Of a stretch of 64,000 nucleotides of DNA, positions 27,664 through 35,786 are shown piece by piece. Position numbers and translations under genes: made by a program. This DNA comes from Pseudoalteromonas sp. XMcav2-N. Lineage in GTDB: Bacteria; Pseudomonadota; Gammaproteobacteria; Enterobacterales; Alteromonadaceae. Numbering within the stretch: position 1 is the first letter of the stretch; each line of letters starts with the position of its first letter. The DNA lies in assembly GCF_024124545.1 (NCBI RefSeq), contig NZ_JAMXSF010000007.1, positions 1-64,000 on the forward strand, in the 5' to 3' direction. The notes under the pieces are model-generated. The model searched no databases. It saw nothing but the letters and a program-made list of their open reading frames with translations, and was not told the DNA's origin.

Positions 27664-28514
27664 TCAAGACAGATAGTGACGCCTTGTAGCTGGCTCAATT
27701 TGAGTCTGTGTTGCCACTTCTCCAGTGCCTTTTAATAAACGACCAAGAATATCCGTGCCGGTGATGATGCGGGGTTGGTCGGTCCACACCAGCACCACGT
27801 CAATTTCTATGTCACCGTCGTGGTCCGGGTCCAGGGGTTCGGCAGATTTAAGATGTTTAAGCACATCGCCCAGGTTCATGTCATTGCTGTGGATAATCAG
27901 GGGCCTGAGGCAAAATTCGTAGGGCTCGAAGGGCTGCTCTGTATTAAACAGCGCGGCGCGCAGCAGGCCATCGGCATCCATCACCAGCAAAGGCTGACGG
28001 GCTTCATTGGCCAGGATCACCCATTTGTGCCTTCTTTGCCGAGTCAGTTGTCCAGTAACACGGCTGAAGGTTTGGCAACCAGATAGAGCAGCCACTGATA
28101 GAACTTAAGTACAGGTGCCAGCAGCGCGCCCATACGCATGGCGTTACGGCTGAAATAAGCTTGCGGCACAATCTCGCCAAATAAAGTGATAAACACGGTG
28201 GAAAACACAAAGGCCACCATACCCGCCATCACAGAGTCCGACAGTAAAGTGAGCAACACATTGATGCTGACATTGCCCCACAAAATCGTTGTCAGCAGAA
28301 AATTAGAATCCTCGCGCAGTGTTAAGATGGTTTTTGCCGCTGGGTTGCCCTGTGCAACTTCTACCTCAAGGCGTAACCGACTGAGGCTGAAAAACGCCAG
28401 GTTCAGCCCCGAAAACATCGCCGACTGACACAGGCAAAAGACAATGCCTGCCCAAGCCGCATACTCTCCCCATACTGATGCCATGCCATGGCATGCCATG
28501 CCATGCCATGCCAT
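27664..28514 (-). pseudogene. CNNM/DUF21-type membrane protein gene, disrupted
   Basis: Two frames together resemble a CNNM (DUF21)/CBS protein of the CorC-related kind. From about 28514 to 28044 the first frame encodes four-helix DUF21 sequence: SQSAMFSG-like start (FCLCQSAMFSGLNLAFFSLSR), LREDSNFLLTTILWGNVSINVLL and FGEIVPQAYFSR, ending at LLDN and a TGA. Reading on from the TGA gives LGKEGT, which family members have right after a Trp, so TGG became TGA. From about 28035 a different frame continues with KWVILANEARQPLLVMDADGLLRAALF and ends TGTDILGRLLKG. About 100 residues between these parts seem to be missing, compared with relatives I remember. The gene is thus probably dead. The 5' end carries an ATGCC repeat. 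Confidence 0.7.
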
Positions 28515-28517
28515 GCC
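28478..28517. repeat. Pentanucleotide tandem repeat ATGCC x8
   Basis: Eight units of ATGCC (third unit ATGGC) lie at the very 5' end of the CNNM-type gene. In coding sense the repeat is GGCAT. Because the period is 5, ATG codons occur in all three frames, so changes in copy number would move the start between frames. Confidence 0.85.
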
Positions 28518-28568
28518 TTGCTCCTGTTGCTACGACGTTTGCCAGGCACGTACTCCGTCGAGGGGGAT

Positions 28569-30212
28569 TTAAGTCCCCGTACTGCTGGTGCCTTTCTGCG
28601 GACTCAATTGCGCTTCTATCAAATATAACAATAACATGGCTTTTTGCCATTGCTGTGTCAGCTGCCACATATCGGACAGGCCATTGATGTTGACCACCAT
28701 ATTGTCAATTGGCAGGGTCGCGTTGGTACCGGCAAGGATCAGATCGTCCTTAACGTCGTCATGCAGCTGCTGCAACTGTTCAAGTGCGGTGTTCAAGGTG
28801 CTTTCACTCATCGACTCGGCTGTCAGACTGGTTTTCATAAAATGCCCCAGTTGCGACTGATATTCCTGAAGCTGGGCGTGTAATTCTGGGTGTTCGGCCA
28901 GTTGTCTTTGTGGCTGCAGGTGGGCCAGTTTTTCAACACAGTGGCTACAGGTAAACAGGTAGTGCTCAACGCGCATCAGCTTTGCCAGCAGGCCAGTGGT
29001 TTCTTCCGACAGGGCCGACTGCTCCACGGTGACAATAAAGCTGCCAATATGCTGACAGAGCTTCTGAATGGTTTGGATCGCTTGTTCAATGGCCAGGCTA
29101 TCCAGAGGTTGACGGGACTTTTCGTACTGCGCCAGTATTTTATCGGCAACTAATTTGGTTTCGAGGAGCAATGCGTTGGTTGCCAGGGCGGGTGTTTGTG
29201 CAATGGTTTTGTCCAAAAATCGTGGTCGGGAGGCGGTTTCTTCGGCGCTGCAAAAGCGCTTCATTAAGAAGCCTGCCAGGCGGTTGTTGAGCCCAAAGAT
29301 TAGCATCACGCCCAGCACGTTAAACAGAGTATGGAACAGCGCCAGTGACAGCGCCGGATCGGCGGTCAGATTGAAAAAGCCAGTGATCTCGGTGATCAGA
29401 TAAAACAGCACAGGTAAAATGGCAAAGGCCACCAGAGCGGTGAGCGCGTTAAATATAACCTGTGCAGCGGCGACGCGCTTGGCGTTGGATGTGGCGCCAA
29501 TGGCAGCGAGTATTGAAGTAGAGGTAGTGCCAATGTTTGCACCTATCACCATAGCGCCGGCTGCGTAAAGGCCAATCATGCCACTGGCTGCTGCCGTAAT
29601 GGTCAAAGCTATGGACGCGCTGGATGACTGAGTCAGGGTGGTCACCACAATGCCAACCAGTAAAAACGCCAGCATGCCAGTCAGTCCTTCGGCAGTGAAC
29701 TGGCTCAGATCAAAAGTAGCAACTACATGTTCAAATGCGCCTTTAAGAATATCGATACCAATAAAAAACAAGCCAAAGCCAACCAGCGCCAGGCCGGCTG
29801 AAGCAAGCCTGGATTGCGGGCGCAATAGTTTCATCAGTGCGCCTATGCCAATCAACGGCAGGGCTATGGCTTGAATGTTAAATTTAAATCCGACAGCGGC
29901 AACCAGCCAGCCTGTGATGGTTGTGCCAACATTAGCGCCATAAACAATGCCCAGCGCCTGGTGCATCGTGATCAGGCCCGCATTAACAAAGCCAAGTGAG
30001 GCAACGGTTACCGCGCTGGACGATTGCACCAGTGCGGTCATGCAAAAGCCAGATGCAATACCGCGCTGTGGTGTTTTGGTCCAGGTGGCCAGTACTTTAC
30101 GTAGCGATGATCCTGCGGCAAGTTTCAGGCCGTCAGTCATCATGCCTATGGCAACGAGAAAAATTCCAAGGCCGCCAAGAAGGCTACCTATGAGTTGCAG
30201 TGTATCCATCAT
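28569..30212 (-). CDS. Na/Pi cotransporter family protein (NptA-like) with PhoU-like tail
   Basis: The start at 30212 (MDTLQLIGSLLGGLG) places the first membrane helix at the N-terminus; a GTG-started longer frame to 30260 adds residues with no family match. The product has 547 residues. Two transport repeats show the QSSS motif (ALVQSSSAVTVAS and TLTQSSSASIAL). The last 200 residues, from about 340, are helical and PhoU-like. Family members take up phosphate with Na+, as expected in a marine cell. The CNNM-type gene follows about 50 bases downstream, likely in the same transcript. Confidence 0.9.
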   Translation of the reverse strand: MMDTLQLIGSLLGGLGIFLVAIGMMTDGLKLAAGSSLRKVLATWTKTPQRGIASGFCMTALVQSSSAVTVASLGFVNAGLITMHQALGIVYGANVGTTITGWLVAAVGFKFNIQAIALPLIGIGALMKLLRPQSRLASAGLALVGFGLFFIGIDILKGAFEHVVATFDLSQFTAEGLTGMLAFLLVGIVVTTLTQSSSASIALTITAAASGMIGLYAAGAMVIGANIGTTSTSILAAIGATSNAKRVAAAQVIFNALTALVAFAILPVLFYLITEITGFFNLTADPALSLALFHTLFNVLGVMLIFGLNNRLAGFLMKRFCSAEETASRPRFLDKTIAQTPALATNALLLETKLVADKILAQYEKSRQPLDSLAIEQAIQTIQKLCQHIGSFIVTVEQSALSEETTGLLAKLMRVEHYLFTCSHCVEKLAHLQPQRQLAEHPELHAQLQEYQSQLGHFMKTSLTAESMSESTLNTALEQLQQLHDDVKDDLILAGTNATLPIDNMVVNINGLSDMWQLTQQWQKAMLLLYLIEAQLSPQKGTSSTGT

Positions 30213-30357
30213 ACTCAATCCCATGGCGGTGGCATGTTGCTTAAGGCACGAGCTGGCCACCTAATTTTACCTCCATCAAAAGTACCAAGATTGATAAAAG
30301 GGTCATTGTCGGAGGTCAATTTTTTAAACGAACACATGTATTTAGGGATATAAGCAG

Positions 30358-30384
30358 AACCGGGTAAAGTCAAGTTACCCGGTT
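30358..30384 (-). terminator. Hairpin after the DUF2306 gene
   Basis: AACCGGGTAA, 7-base loop, TTACCCGGTT: a 10-bp stem located 12 bases beyond the DUF2306 stop. Confidence 0.55.
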
Positions 30385-30395
30385 TAAGCTGGTTG

Positions 30396-31241
30396 TCAGA
30401 ACAGAGTATTGAAAATCATCATGACTCGGGGGCTCCACATCATCATGGTCGCGGCGCCCACGCCAATCAATGTAATGACAACGGCGATGCTGATGGCACC
30501 CGTAGCGAGCCATTTAGCTGTGTCTGTGCGGCGTTTTTTGGCCCAGAAATAGAGCTCGGCAATGAACATGGGTAACAGGTAACACAGAAACGACAAGGTA
30601 ATATCCGCCGGGCCATCCAGATTACGGGTGTTACCATTGGGGCCCTGGTTGATCACATACCAGCCCATCAGAAACAGGCGAAATGCCCAGACGCCGTTAA
30701 CCAGAATGAAACTGTGGACGGCCCAGCGCTGGTGCGCCGCAAACTGTTTATTTACCGCACTGCGCCAGGCGAGCAGGATAAATACGGGTATCAACAGGCC
30801 ATTGAGTGTGACACCCAGTGCACCTATGTCACTGAGGCGGATACCCACTCCCCAGGAAAGATACAAACCAGTCAGCGCTCCACATAAACCAAAAAACAAA
30901 AACATTCGGCCATTGTACCGGTGAAAACGAGGGTAATTCTTACGCACACCGGGAGACAGCTGGAAAATACCACTGATAGCCATAAACGCAGCTGGAATGA
31001 TATGGCCAAAAAACATAAAAGAGTTAAAACTGCCTGTACTGTCAAACCCCTGAGTCGGAGAAACTTTGTCGGCTTGTTCTGCTGCCCCAATGAGCAAAGG
31101 AAGTGCGTAAAGACTGAGAATATAAATCGCGAAGGCCCACTGGCCGAGAAGCGCGATCACAATCCAGGTTTTGAGGGATCCCTGAAGGGCGTTATCTGCC
31201 GAAAGTGACGGCACGATCTGTTCTTTTAATAAGGTTAGCAT
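30396..31241 (-). CDS. DUF2306 membrane protein
   Basis: From the ATG at 31239-31241 the product has 281 residues with about seven membrane helices. The DUF2306 signature includes HIIPAAFMAISGIFQLSPGVRKNYPRFHRYNGRMF and an RWAVHSFILVNGVWAFRLFLMGW segment, with conserved His residues that recall haem- or quinone-binding membrane proteins. Function is unassigned. It is divergent from the membrane-bound AraC regulator and likely its target; the two are often neighbours. Confidence 0.85.
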   Translation of the reverse strand: MLTLLKEQIVPSLSADNALQGSLKTWIVIALLGQWAFAIYILSLYALPLLIGAAEQADKVSPTQGFDSTGSFNSFMFFGHIIPAAFMAISGIFQLSPGVRKNYPRFHRYNGRMFLFFGLCGALTGLYLSWGVGIRLSDIGALGVTLNGLLIPVFILLAWRSAVNKQFAAHQRWAVHSFILVNGVWAFRLFLMGWYVINQGPNGNTRNLDGPADITLSFLCYLLPMFIAELYFWAKKRRTDTAKWLATGAISIAVVITLIGVGAATMMMWSPRVMMIFNTLF

Positions 31242-31299
31242 GTTAATCACCACAATTTAACTGTTTGATTTAAGTGCTAATGTGGCATGTTATTCGTGA

Positions 31300-31330
31300 G
31301 TCGTCGCACCGTATTTGAAAGTCGGCACAT
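31300..31330. promoter_or_regulatory. 21-bp-period direct repeat, candidate AraC operator
   Basis: GTCGTCGCAC at 31300 and GTCGGCACAT at 31321 start exactly 21 bases apart, two helix turns, in the DUF2306/AraC divergent gap. AraC-family dimers bind direct repeats of this spacing. Confidence 0.4.
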
Positions 31331-31454
31331 GGTTTTGACTATTTTTGTCGAAGTTTAAATATGCGCTTTGTAATGTTTTCTTACAACCGCACATTGAAGC
31401 ATCTGGGTGAAGTAATTATGATCACTATAGCGCATCACATTGAGTACTTCATTT

Positions 31455-32549
31455 ATGACCCTGGTATCTTTTCATTATTTGGCACTGGCAACCTGCCTGA
31501 CTTGCTTATTGATGCAACTCAGTGTCAAACACAAACAAACGGCACATATACTGTTCGCTGTATTTTGTGGTTCGCTGGCGATGATTGCCGCGAAGAAAAT
31601 TACCGGCCATTCGGTCGGTGCCTACCAATATCTCATCGGCATGGGAGCGTGCGCAACGTGTAACTGCTATTGGTTGCTGGCCCGCAGTATGTTTCGTAAA
31701 CACCAACCGATTGGGTTGGTCCACATCGCTCTGGCTGTAGTCATTGCGTTGCTGGTGGTGATTAAGCAGGGTTACTTATTTGCCAATGCGCAATGGTTGT
31801 TTGTCGAGAGCCGTTTCACGGTATTGACCGGCGTATTGTCTGAGCTCACAACGTTGCTTTCATCTTGCGTACTGGTACTGACTTTCTGGGAGGGATGTAG
31901 GGGCTTTAATGATAGCACCAGAGCGGAAAAGGCACAGCGCATGTTATTTTTGGCCACCTTTGGTCTGGCTGTGGGGGTGAGCAAATCGATGCAGCCTTAC
32001 TTTATTCAATCGCCGGAGTTAAAAGACTGGACTATCTCAATCATTACCCTGTTTGTTCTTGTTAGCACGCAAGTTCAGTTGTTGTGGCGCTTTGGTTTAT
32101 CCGGAAATCACGGTCAATCTGGTTCAGTGTCAGAGTCTCGTGCCGTATCTAATACAGGATCGGTAAATTGTAGCGACGACGGTGGCCCGCTACTTGATAC
32201 GCTTAACAGGCTTATTCATGAGGAGCAGTGCTATCTGCAACCTAACCTGAAAGTTGCTGATTTGGCCAGAGCGCTTGATGTGCCTGAGTACAGGGTGAGC
32301 CGTGCACTTAAACCGCAACTAAAAGAAGCCAACTTTAACCAGTATATCAATCGGCTGCGAATAGAGCATGCACAAAAACTGTTGCAGGATCCTGAAAATC
32401 AACATTGGCCGGTACTGGTGATCGGACTGGAAAGTGGGTTTGCTTCAGTTGGACCTTTCACCAGAGCCTTTAAATCCGTGACTGGGACGACTCCAAATCA
32501 ATATCGCAAGCAGGTGCAGAAAAATGAACACGCCGCGACTTTTCAGTAA
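31455..32549 (+). CDS. AraC-family regulator with membrane-embedded N-terminus
   Basis: About 364 residues from the ATG at 31455 (a TTG at 31440 is an alternative). The N-terminal 215 residues contain six to seven hydrophobic helices instead of a soluble sensor. A 35-residue linker follows, then the AraC HTH domain (about 260-355): LKVADLARALDVPEYRVSRALKP and a second HTH, VLVIGLESGFASVGPFTRAFKSVTGTTPNQYRK, ending with the canonical P-x-x-[YF]-R. Such proteins sense membrane or extracellular cues directly. The neighbouring divergent DUF2306 gene is the probable target. Confidence 0.88.
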   Translation: MTLVSFHYLALATCLTCLLMQLSVKHKQTAHILFAVFCGSLAMIAAKKITGHSVGAYQYLIGMGACATCNCYWLLARSMFRKHQPIGLVHIALAVVIALLVVIKQGYLFANAQWLFVESRFTVLTGVLSELTTLLSSCVLVLTFWEGCRGFNDSTRAEKAQRMLFLATFGLAVGVSKSMQPYFIQSPELKDWTISIITLFVLVSTQVQLLWRFGLSGNHGQSGSVSESRAVSNTGSVNCSDDGGPLLDTLNRLIHEEQCYLQPNLKVADLARALDVPEYRVSRALKPQLKEANFNQYINRLRIEHAQKLLQDPENQHWPVLVIGLESGFASVGPFTRAFKSVTGTTPNQYRKQVQKNEHAATFQ

Positions 32550-32579
32550 ATAGGCATTATTTAAGGTATATTAATCAAT

Positions 32580-32597
32580 GTGCGACTTGTGTCGCAC
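32580..32597. promoter_or_regulatory. BlaI-type operator 1
   Basis: A perfect dyad GTGCGAC-TTGT-GTCGCAC, 55 bases before the blaI start. It is similar in form to BlaI/MecI operators (TACA-x-TGTA / GACA-x-TGTC types). A T-run directly after it means it may double as the terminator of the AraC gene. Confidence 0.65.
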
Positions 32598-32613
32598 CTT
32601 TTTTGTTGTTAAA

Positions 32614-32631
32614 GTGCGACATATGTCACAT
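32614..32631. promoter_or_regulatory. BlaI-type operator 2
   Basis: GTGCGAC-ATAT-GTCACAT, the same motif as operator 1 with two changes in the right arm, 34 bases further downstream and 21 bases before the blaI ATG. Tandem operators in front of a blaI gene fit autorepression. Confidence 0.65.
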
Positions 32632-32651
32632 AAAAAGAAAAACAGCACAAT

Positions 32652-33023
32652 ATGAAACCCAATACCACTGAATTAGAAATCCTCAAACTGCTGTGGCAAC
32701 AGGAGCCTCGCACCGCTAAAGAAATTCACGATGCTATCGCAGAGCGATTCAATTGGTCCTACTCCTCAACACGTAAAACCCTGGAGCGCATGGGTGATAA
32801 AGGCTTGCTGGCCATCGGAGAGCAAGGCAATAAAAAATCCTACACAGCCAGGGTAGAAAAAGTGCCCACGCTGGCAGCCTATGCACAGGAATTTGCCAAA
32901 AATGTACTTGAACTGGATGGGCCGTTGCCGGTAGCCATGTTTGCCGACAGTCGTCTGATTGAGTCACAGGAGCTAGACGAATTGGAGCATCTGCTGGAAT
33001 CTTTGTCTAAGCAGGATAATTGA
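32652..33023 (+). CDS. blaI: BlaI/MecI/CopY-family transcriptional repressor
   Basis: The 123-residue protein has an N-terminal winged helix: TELEILKLLWQQEPRTAKEIHDAI, then WSYSSTRKTLERMGDKGLL and the wing EQGNKKSYTARV. The C-terminal helices are for dimerisation. BlaI homologues are cleaved when a BlaR1/MecR1 M56 protease is activated. The next gene, 10 bases downstream, encodes exactly such a protease, so the pair is very probably functional. No beta-lactamase gene is adjacent. Confidence 0.92.
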   Translation: MKPNTTELEILKLLWQQEPRTAKEIHDAIAERFNWSYSSTRKTLERMGDKGLLAIGEQGNKKSYTARVEKVPTLAAYAQEFAKNVLELDGPLPVAMFADSRLIESQELDELEHLLESLSKQDN

Positions 33024-33033
33024 GGACAGTAGT

Positions 33034-34416
33034 ATGACTTTGGCAATGTTATTTGCAGTCTTAGGGTCACTGCTACTATGGTGTATTGTGAGTGCTGCCC
33101 TGGTAAAGGTTGGCCGTTTTTTAACTCGCTATCACCCGGCATCTCCCGGTTTATGGTGGGCTTTGCTGGCCCTGAGTTTTGTGCCCTTCATACCGCTGCC
33201 AGATATGACGCTAAACGGAACGATCCCTGTGATACTTCATGACTTTGGTGAACAGACGGGAAAGTTGCAACTAAGCACTGAACTATTACTGGATTCTGAA
33301 TACGAATGGAACTGGCTGTGGGTGTTTATTGCACTGATATTGCTGGTTGCAATGCAAAGTATCAGAAACGGAGCGCAGTTGCTTAACAGGCTTGCCAGTT
33401 TGCGCGCTTTAATGGCCAGTGCTGAGCCACTTCAGGCGAGCCTTTGTGAACCACTTGCACCTTTATCACGTGTTAATGGTCGGCAAGTGCCTGTTTACGT
33501 ATTACCGCTTAATTGCACGGCGTTTGCAACCGGCGTGCGTAAGCCAGTGATTGTCATGCCCCGGTATTTCACTACTTTACCTCTGCACAAACAGCAGACC
33601 TTGCTGTTGCATGAGGTCACGCACCTTGCCCACAAAGACCATATTGCCATTATGGGGTGGCAGTTAGTGAGATGTTTGTTTTGGTTCAATCCGGCTATTG
33701 GCAAAATGGAGTCGGCATTCATCAATGCCATGGAAGCGCGCTGTGATGCCCAGACCATAAAGCACTATGGCATTAGCCGCCAGCAGTATGCGGCGACTTT
33801 GCTGGATGCACTGAAGCACAGCACATTACACAAAACGCCAAACGCTGTAGCGGGATTTGCATCAGAGGCACTGTCGCTGGCAGACTATAAAAACCGGCTG
33901 GTGCAAATAATGAAGCCGGTTAAAGCGCGGCACCGCTTTGTCATTGTAAATGTCCTACTGGTAGGCGTGTTTAGCGCGTTTATCTCTTACCAGATTAAGC
34001 CTTTGCTTAGCCCTCAGGCACCGAACTGGCAGTGGCCGATGAGTGACTATGAAATCAGTGCTCACTTTGGTCATGTGTCGGCTTTTCGCAATCATAAACC
34101 CCACGGCGGACTCGACTTAGTGGCCGCAAAAGGCACCCCGCTGGGTGCGCTGGCCACGGGTAAGGTGTTGGTCGCAGATGACACCAGCCTGGCTGCAAAC
34201 TATGGCAAAACTGTGCTTATCCAGCATAGCAATGGCTATCAAAGCTTATATGCTCATCTGGATAGTATTTCGGTGTCATCAGGTGACTGGGTCTCAGCCG
34301 GAGAGATTGTTGGTACTTTGGGTGACAGTGGCCGTGTTACAGGAGCACATCTGCATCTGGAAATACTGGCTGACGGAGAGCGCCTTGACCCGCTGAGCAT
34401 ATTTTCAAAGGACTAA
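33034..34416 (+). CDS. BlaR1-like M56 metalloprotease fused to an M23 peptidoglycan-hydrolase domain
   Basis: A 460-residue membrane protein. Membrane helices at about 5-25, 40-55, 93-110 and 300-320. The M56 gluzincin site is HEVTH at 193-197, with the downstream Glu-containing NAMEARCDAQ (residues 231-240). In BlaR1/MecR1 the extracytoplasmic C-terminus is a penicillin-binding sensor. Here it is replaced by an M23/LytM domain (about 335-455) with zinc ligands His357 and Asp361 (HGGLDL) and His439/His441 (GAHLHLE). The M23 motif is complete, so it may be active. The protein lies between blaI and another M23 gene, suggesting that wall stress or wall cleavage, not a beta-lactam, is sensed. Confidence 0.88.
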   Translation: MTLAMLFAVLGSLLLWCIVSAALVKVGRFLTRYHPASPGLWWALLALSFVPFIPLPDMTLNGTIPVILHDFGEQTGKLQLSTELLLDSEYEWNWLWVFIALILLVAMQSIRNGAQLLNRLASLRALMASAEPLQASLCEPLAPLSRVNGRQVPVYVLPLNCTAFATGVRKPVIVMPRYFTTLPLHKQQTLLLHEVTHLAHKDHIAIMGWQLVRCLFWFNPAIGKMESAFINAMEARCDAQTIKHYGISRQQYAATLLDALKHSTLHKTPNAVAGFASEALSLADYKNRLVQIMKPVKARHRFVIVNVLLVGVFSAFISYQIKPLLSPQAPNWQWPMSDYEISAHFGHVSAFRNHKPHGGLDLVAAKGTPLGALATGKVLVADDTSLAANYGKTVLIQHSNGYQSLYAHLDSISVSSGDWVSAGEIVGTLGDSGRVTGAHLHLEILADGERLDPLSIFSKD

Positions 34417-34419
34417 ATC

Positions 34420-35730
34420 ATGAAGTACCATCTGATGATCGCCATACCTGTGGGTATGGTGCTAAGCACACTTGTGTCTGAATTACCGCTACAGGTGAGC
34501 GAACAAAATGGGCCAGCATGTACGTCGGCTATTGCACAAGCCAAACCCGGCGCACTGCAAATCACCACTGATCGAAACGTGACTGTGCAACCTAGTGAGC
34601 GTGACAGTGCACCAGAGGTCGAGTACAAGATCCTGACGCTTGCAGCCGGTCAGTCATTTATTGCTTTGCTGAAACCCTTCGGACTGAAGGAGCGCCAGGC
34701 GCTTAAGTTGCAGCAATTGATGGCGCCAGAAATTAATCTGAGCCAGCTTCCGACTGGGCAAAAGGTTAAAATCGGACTGACTGCGGGTCAGCTGAGTTCT
34801 GTCACGTTGGCAACCGGATTTGCGCAGCGTCTGGGTGTTTCTATGGAAGGAGAATGGCAGAAGCGTCTGTATGAGCTTGATACTCATTCAGCTCAGGCTA
34901 TTCATGATGTCGCCATTACTCAGAGCCTATACGAGTCATCTGTAAATGATGCTGTGCCTTTGGATGTAGTGAATCAGGCGATTACTGTATTCTCCCACTT
35001 TGTCGATTTTCAGCGTGAAATACATCATGGTGATGTGCTTACCCTGATGTTTGACAAGGCTGTGTTGGTTGTCAAAGATGGGCTACATCAAAAGCTTGAG
35101 CAACCAGGTCAGTTACGCTTTGCCAGACTACAAAATCAGGGTGAAGATCTAACGGTATATCATCATGACGAGGGCAATGGCCTGAGTGGCTTCTACTTTG
35201 CTGACGGCCGACCTGCGCAGAGTTTTTTACTTAAAACACCGTTAAATGGCGCGCGTTTGTCATCTAAGTTCGGCAATCGCAAACACCCTATACTTGGCTA
35301 TACCCGCTTGCATGCGGGTCTGGATTTTGGCGCACCCGTTGGCACGCCAATTTTTGCCGCGGGTAATGGCACCATAAAAAAAGCGGGGTGGGGCGGCAGT
35401 TTTGGTAATCGAGTGGTGATCCGTCATGCCAATGGCTATGACACCCTATACGCACATCTCAGAGGCGTTGCAAAAGGCATGAAGCCGGGTATTCGCGTCA
35501 AACAGGGTGAGGTGATTGGGTATCTGGGTAACACCGGATTGTCGCAAGCTCGCCACCTGCATTATGAGGTGCACAAAAATGGCAAACCGATTAATCCGTT
35601 GTCGCTCAGACATGTTGAGCAGCAGCGCCTGAGAGGCGATGACTTGGCCCGTTTGCAAAAAGCGATCGCAAAGGTTCATCAAACCCCGGAACTTGGTCAA
35701 TACGTTACCAATAGCTCTGTCACGGATTAA
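34420..35730 (+). CDS. Exported M23-family peptidoglycan endopeptidase
   Basis: A 436-residue protein with a signal-anchor-like N-terminus (1-21). The middle (about 60-240) has an OapA/LysM-like N-terminal part as in MepM/YebA-type enzymes. The M23 domain spans about 280-400, with FGNRKHPILGYTRLHAGLDFG, VVIRHANGYDTLYAHL and RHLHYEVHKNG giving ligands H-x3-D and H-x-H. It starts 4 bases after the M56-M23 gene, so it is co-regulated by BlaI. It most likely cuts peptide crosslinks during growth or repair. Confidence 0.92.
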   Translation: MKYHLMIAIPVGMVLSTLVSELPLQVSEQNGPACTSAIAQAKPGALQITTDRNVTVQPSERDSAPEVEYKILTLAAGQSFIALLKPFGLKERQALKLQQLMAPEINLSQLPTGQKVKIGLTAGQLSSVTLATGFAQRLGVSMEGEWQKRLYELDTHSAQAIHDVAITQSLYESSVNDAVPLDVVNQAITVFSHFVDFQREIHHGDVLTLMFDKAVLVVKDGLHQKLEQPGQLRFARLQNQGEDLTVYHHDEGNGLSGFYFADGRPAQSFLLKTPLNGARLSSKFGNRKHPILGYTRLHAGLDFGAPVGTPIFAAGNGTIKKAGWGGSFGNRVVIRHANGYDTLYAHLRGVAKGMKPGIRVKQGEVIGYLGNTGLSQARHLHYEVHKNGKPINPLSLRHVEQQRLRGDDLARLQKAIAKVHQTPELGQYVTNSSVTD

Positions 35731-35745
35731 TTGTGACTTTAACAA

Positions 35746-35770
35746 AGTAGAGCATGGGACATGCTCTACT
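35746..35770. terminator. Shared terminator between M23 peptidase and beta-helix genes
   Basis: AGTAGAGCATG, loop GGA, CATGCTCTACT: an 11-bp perfect stem between convergent genes. Confidence 0.65.
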
Positions 35771-35786
35771 CAGAGGAACAGATAGA

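Noticed and set aside
28366-28668. Alternative frame through the ATGCC repeat, overlapping the end of the Na/Pi transporter gene
   Set aside because: It arises because the 5-base repeat is open in all frames; after the repeat the translation does not match the CNNM family.
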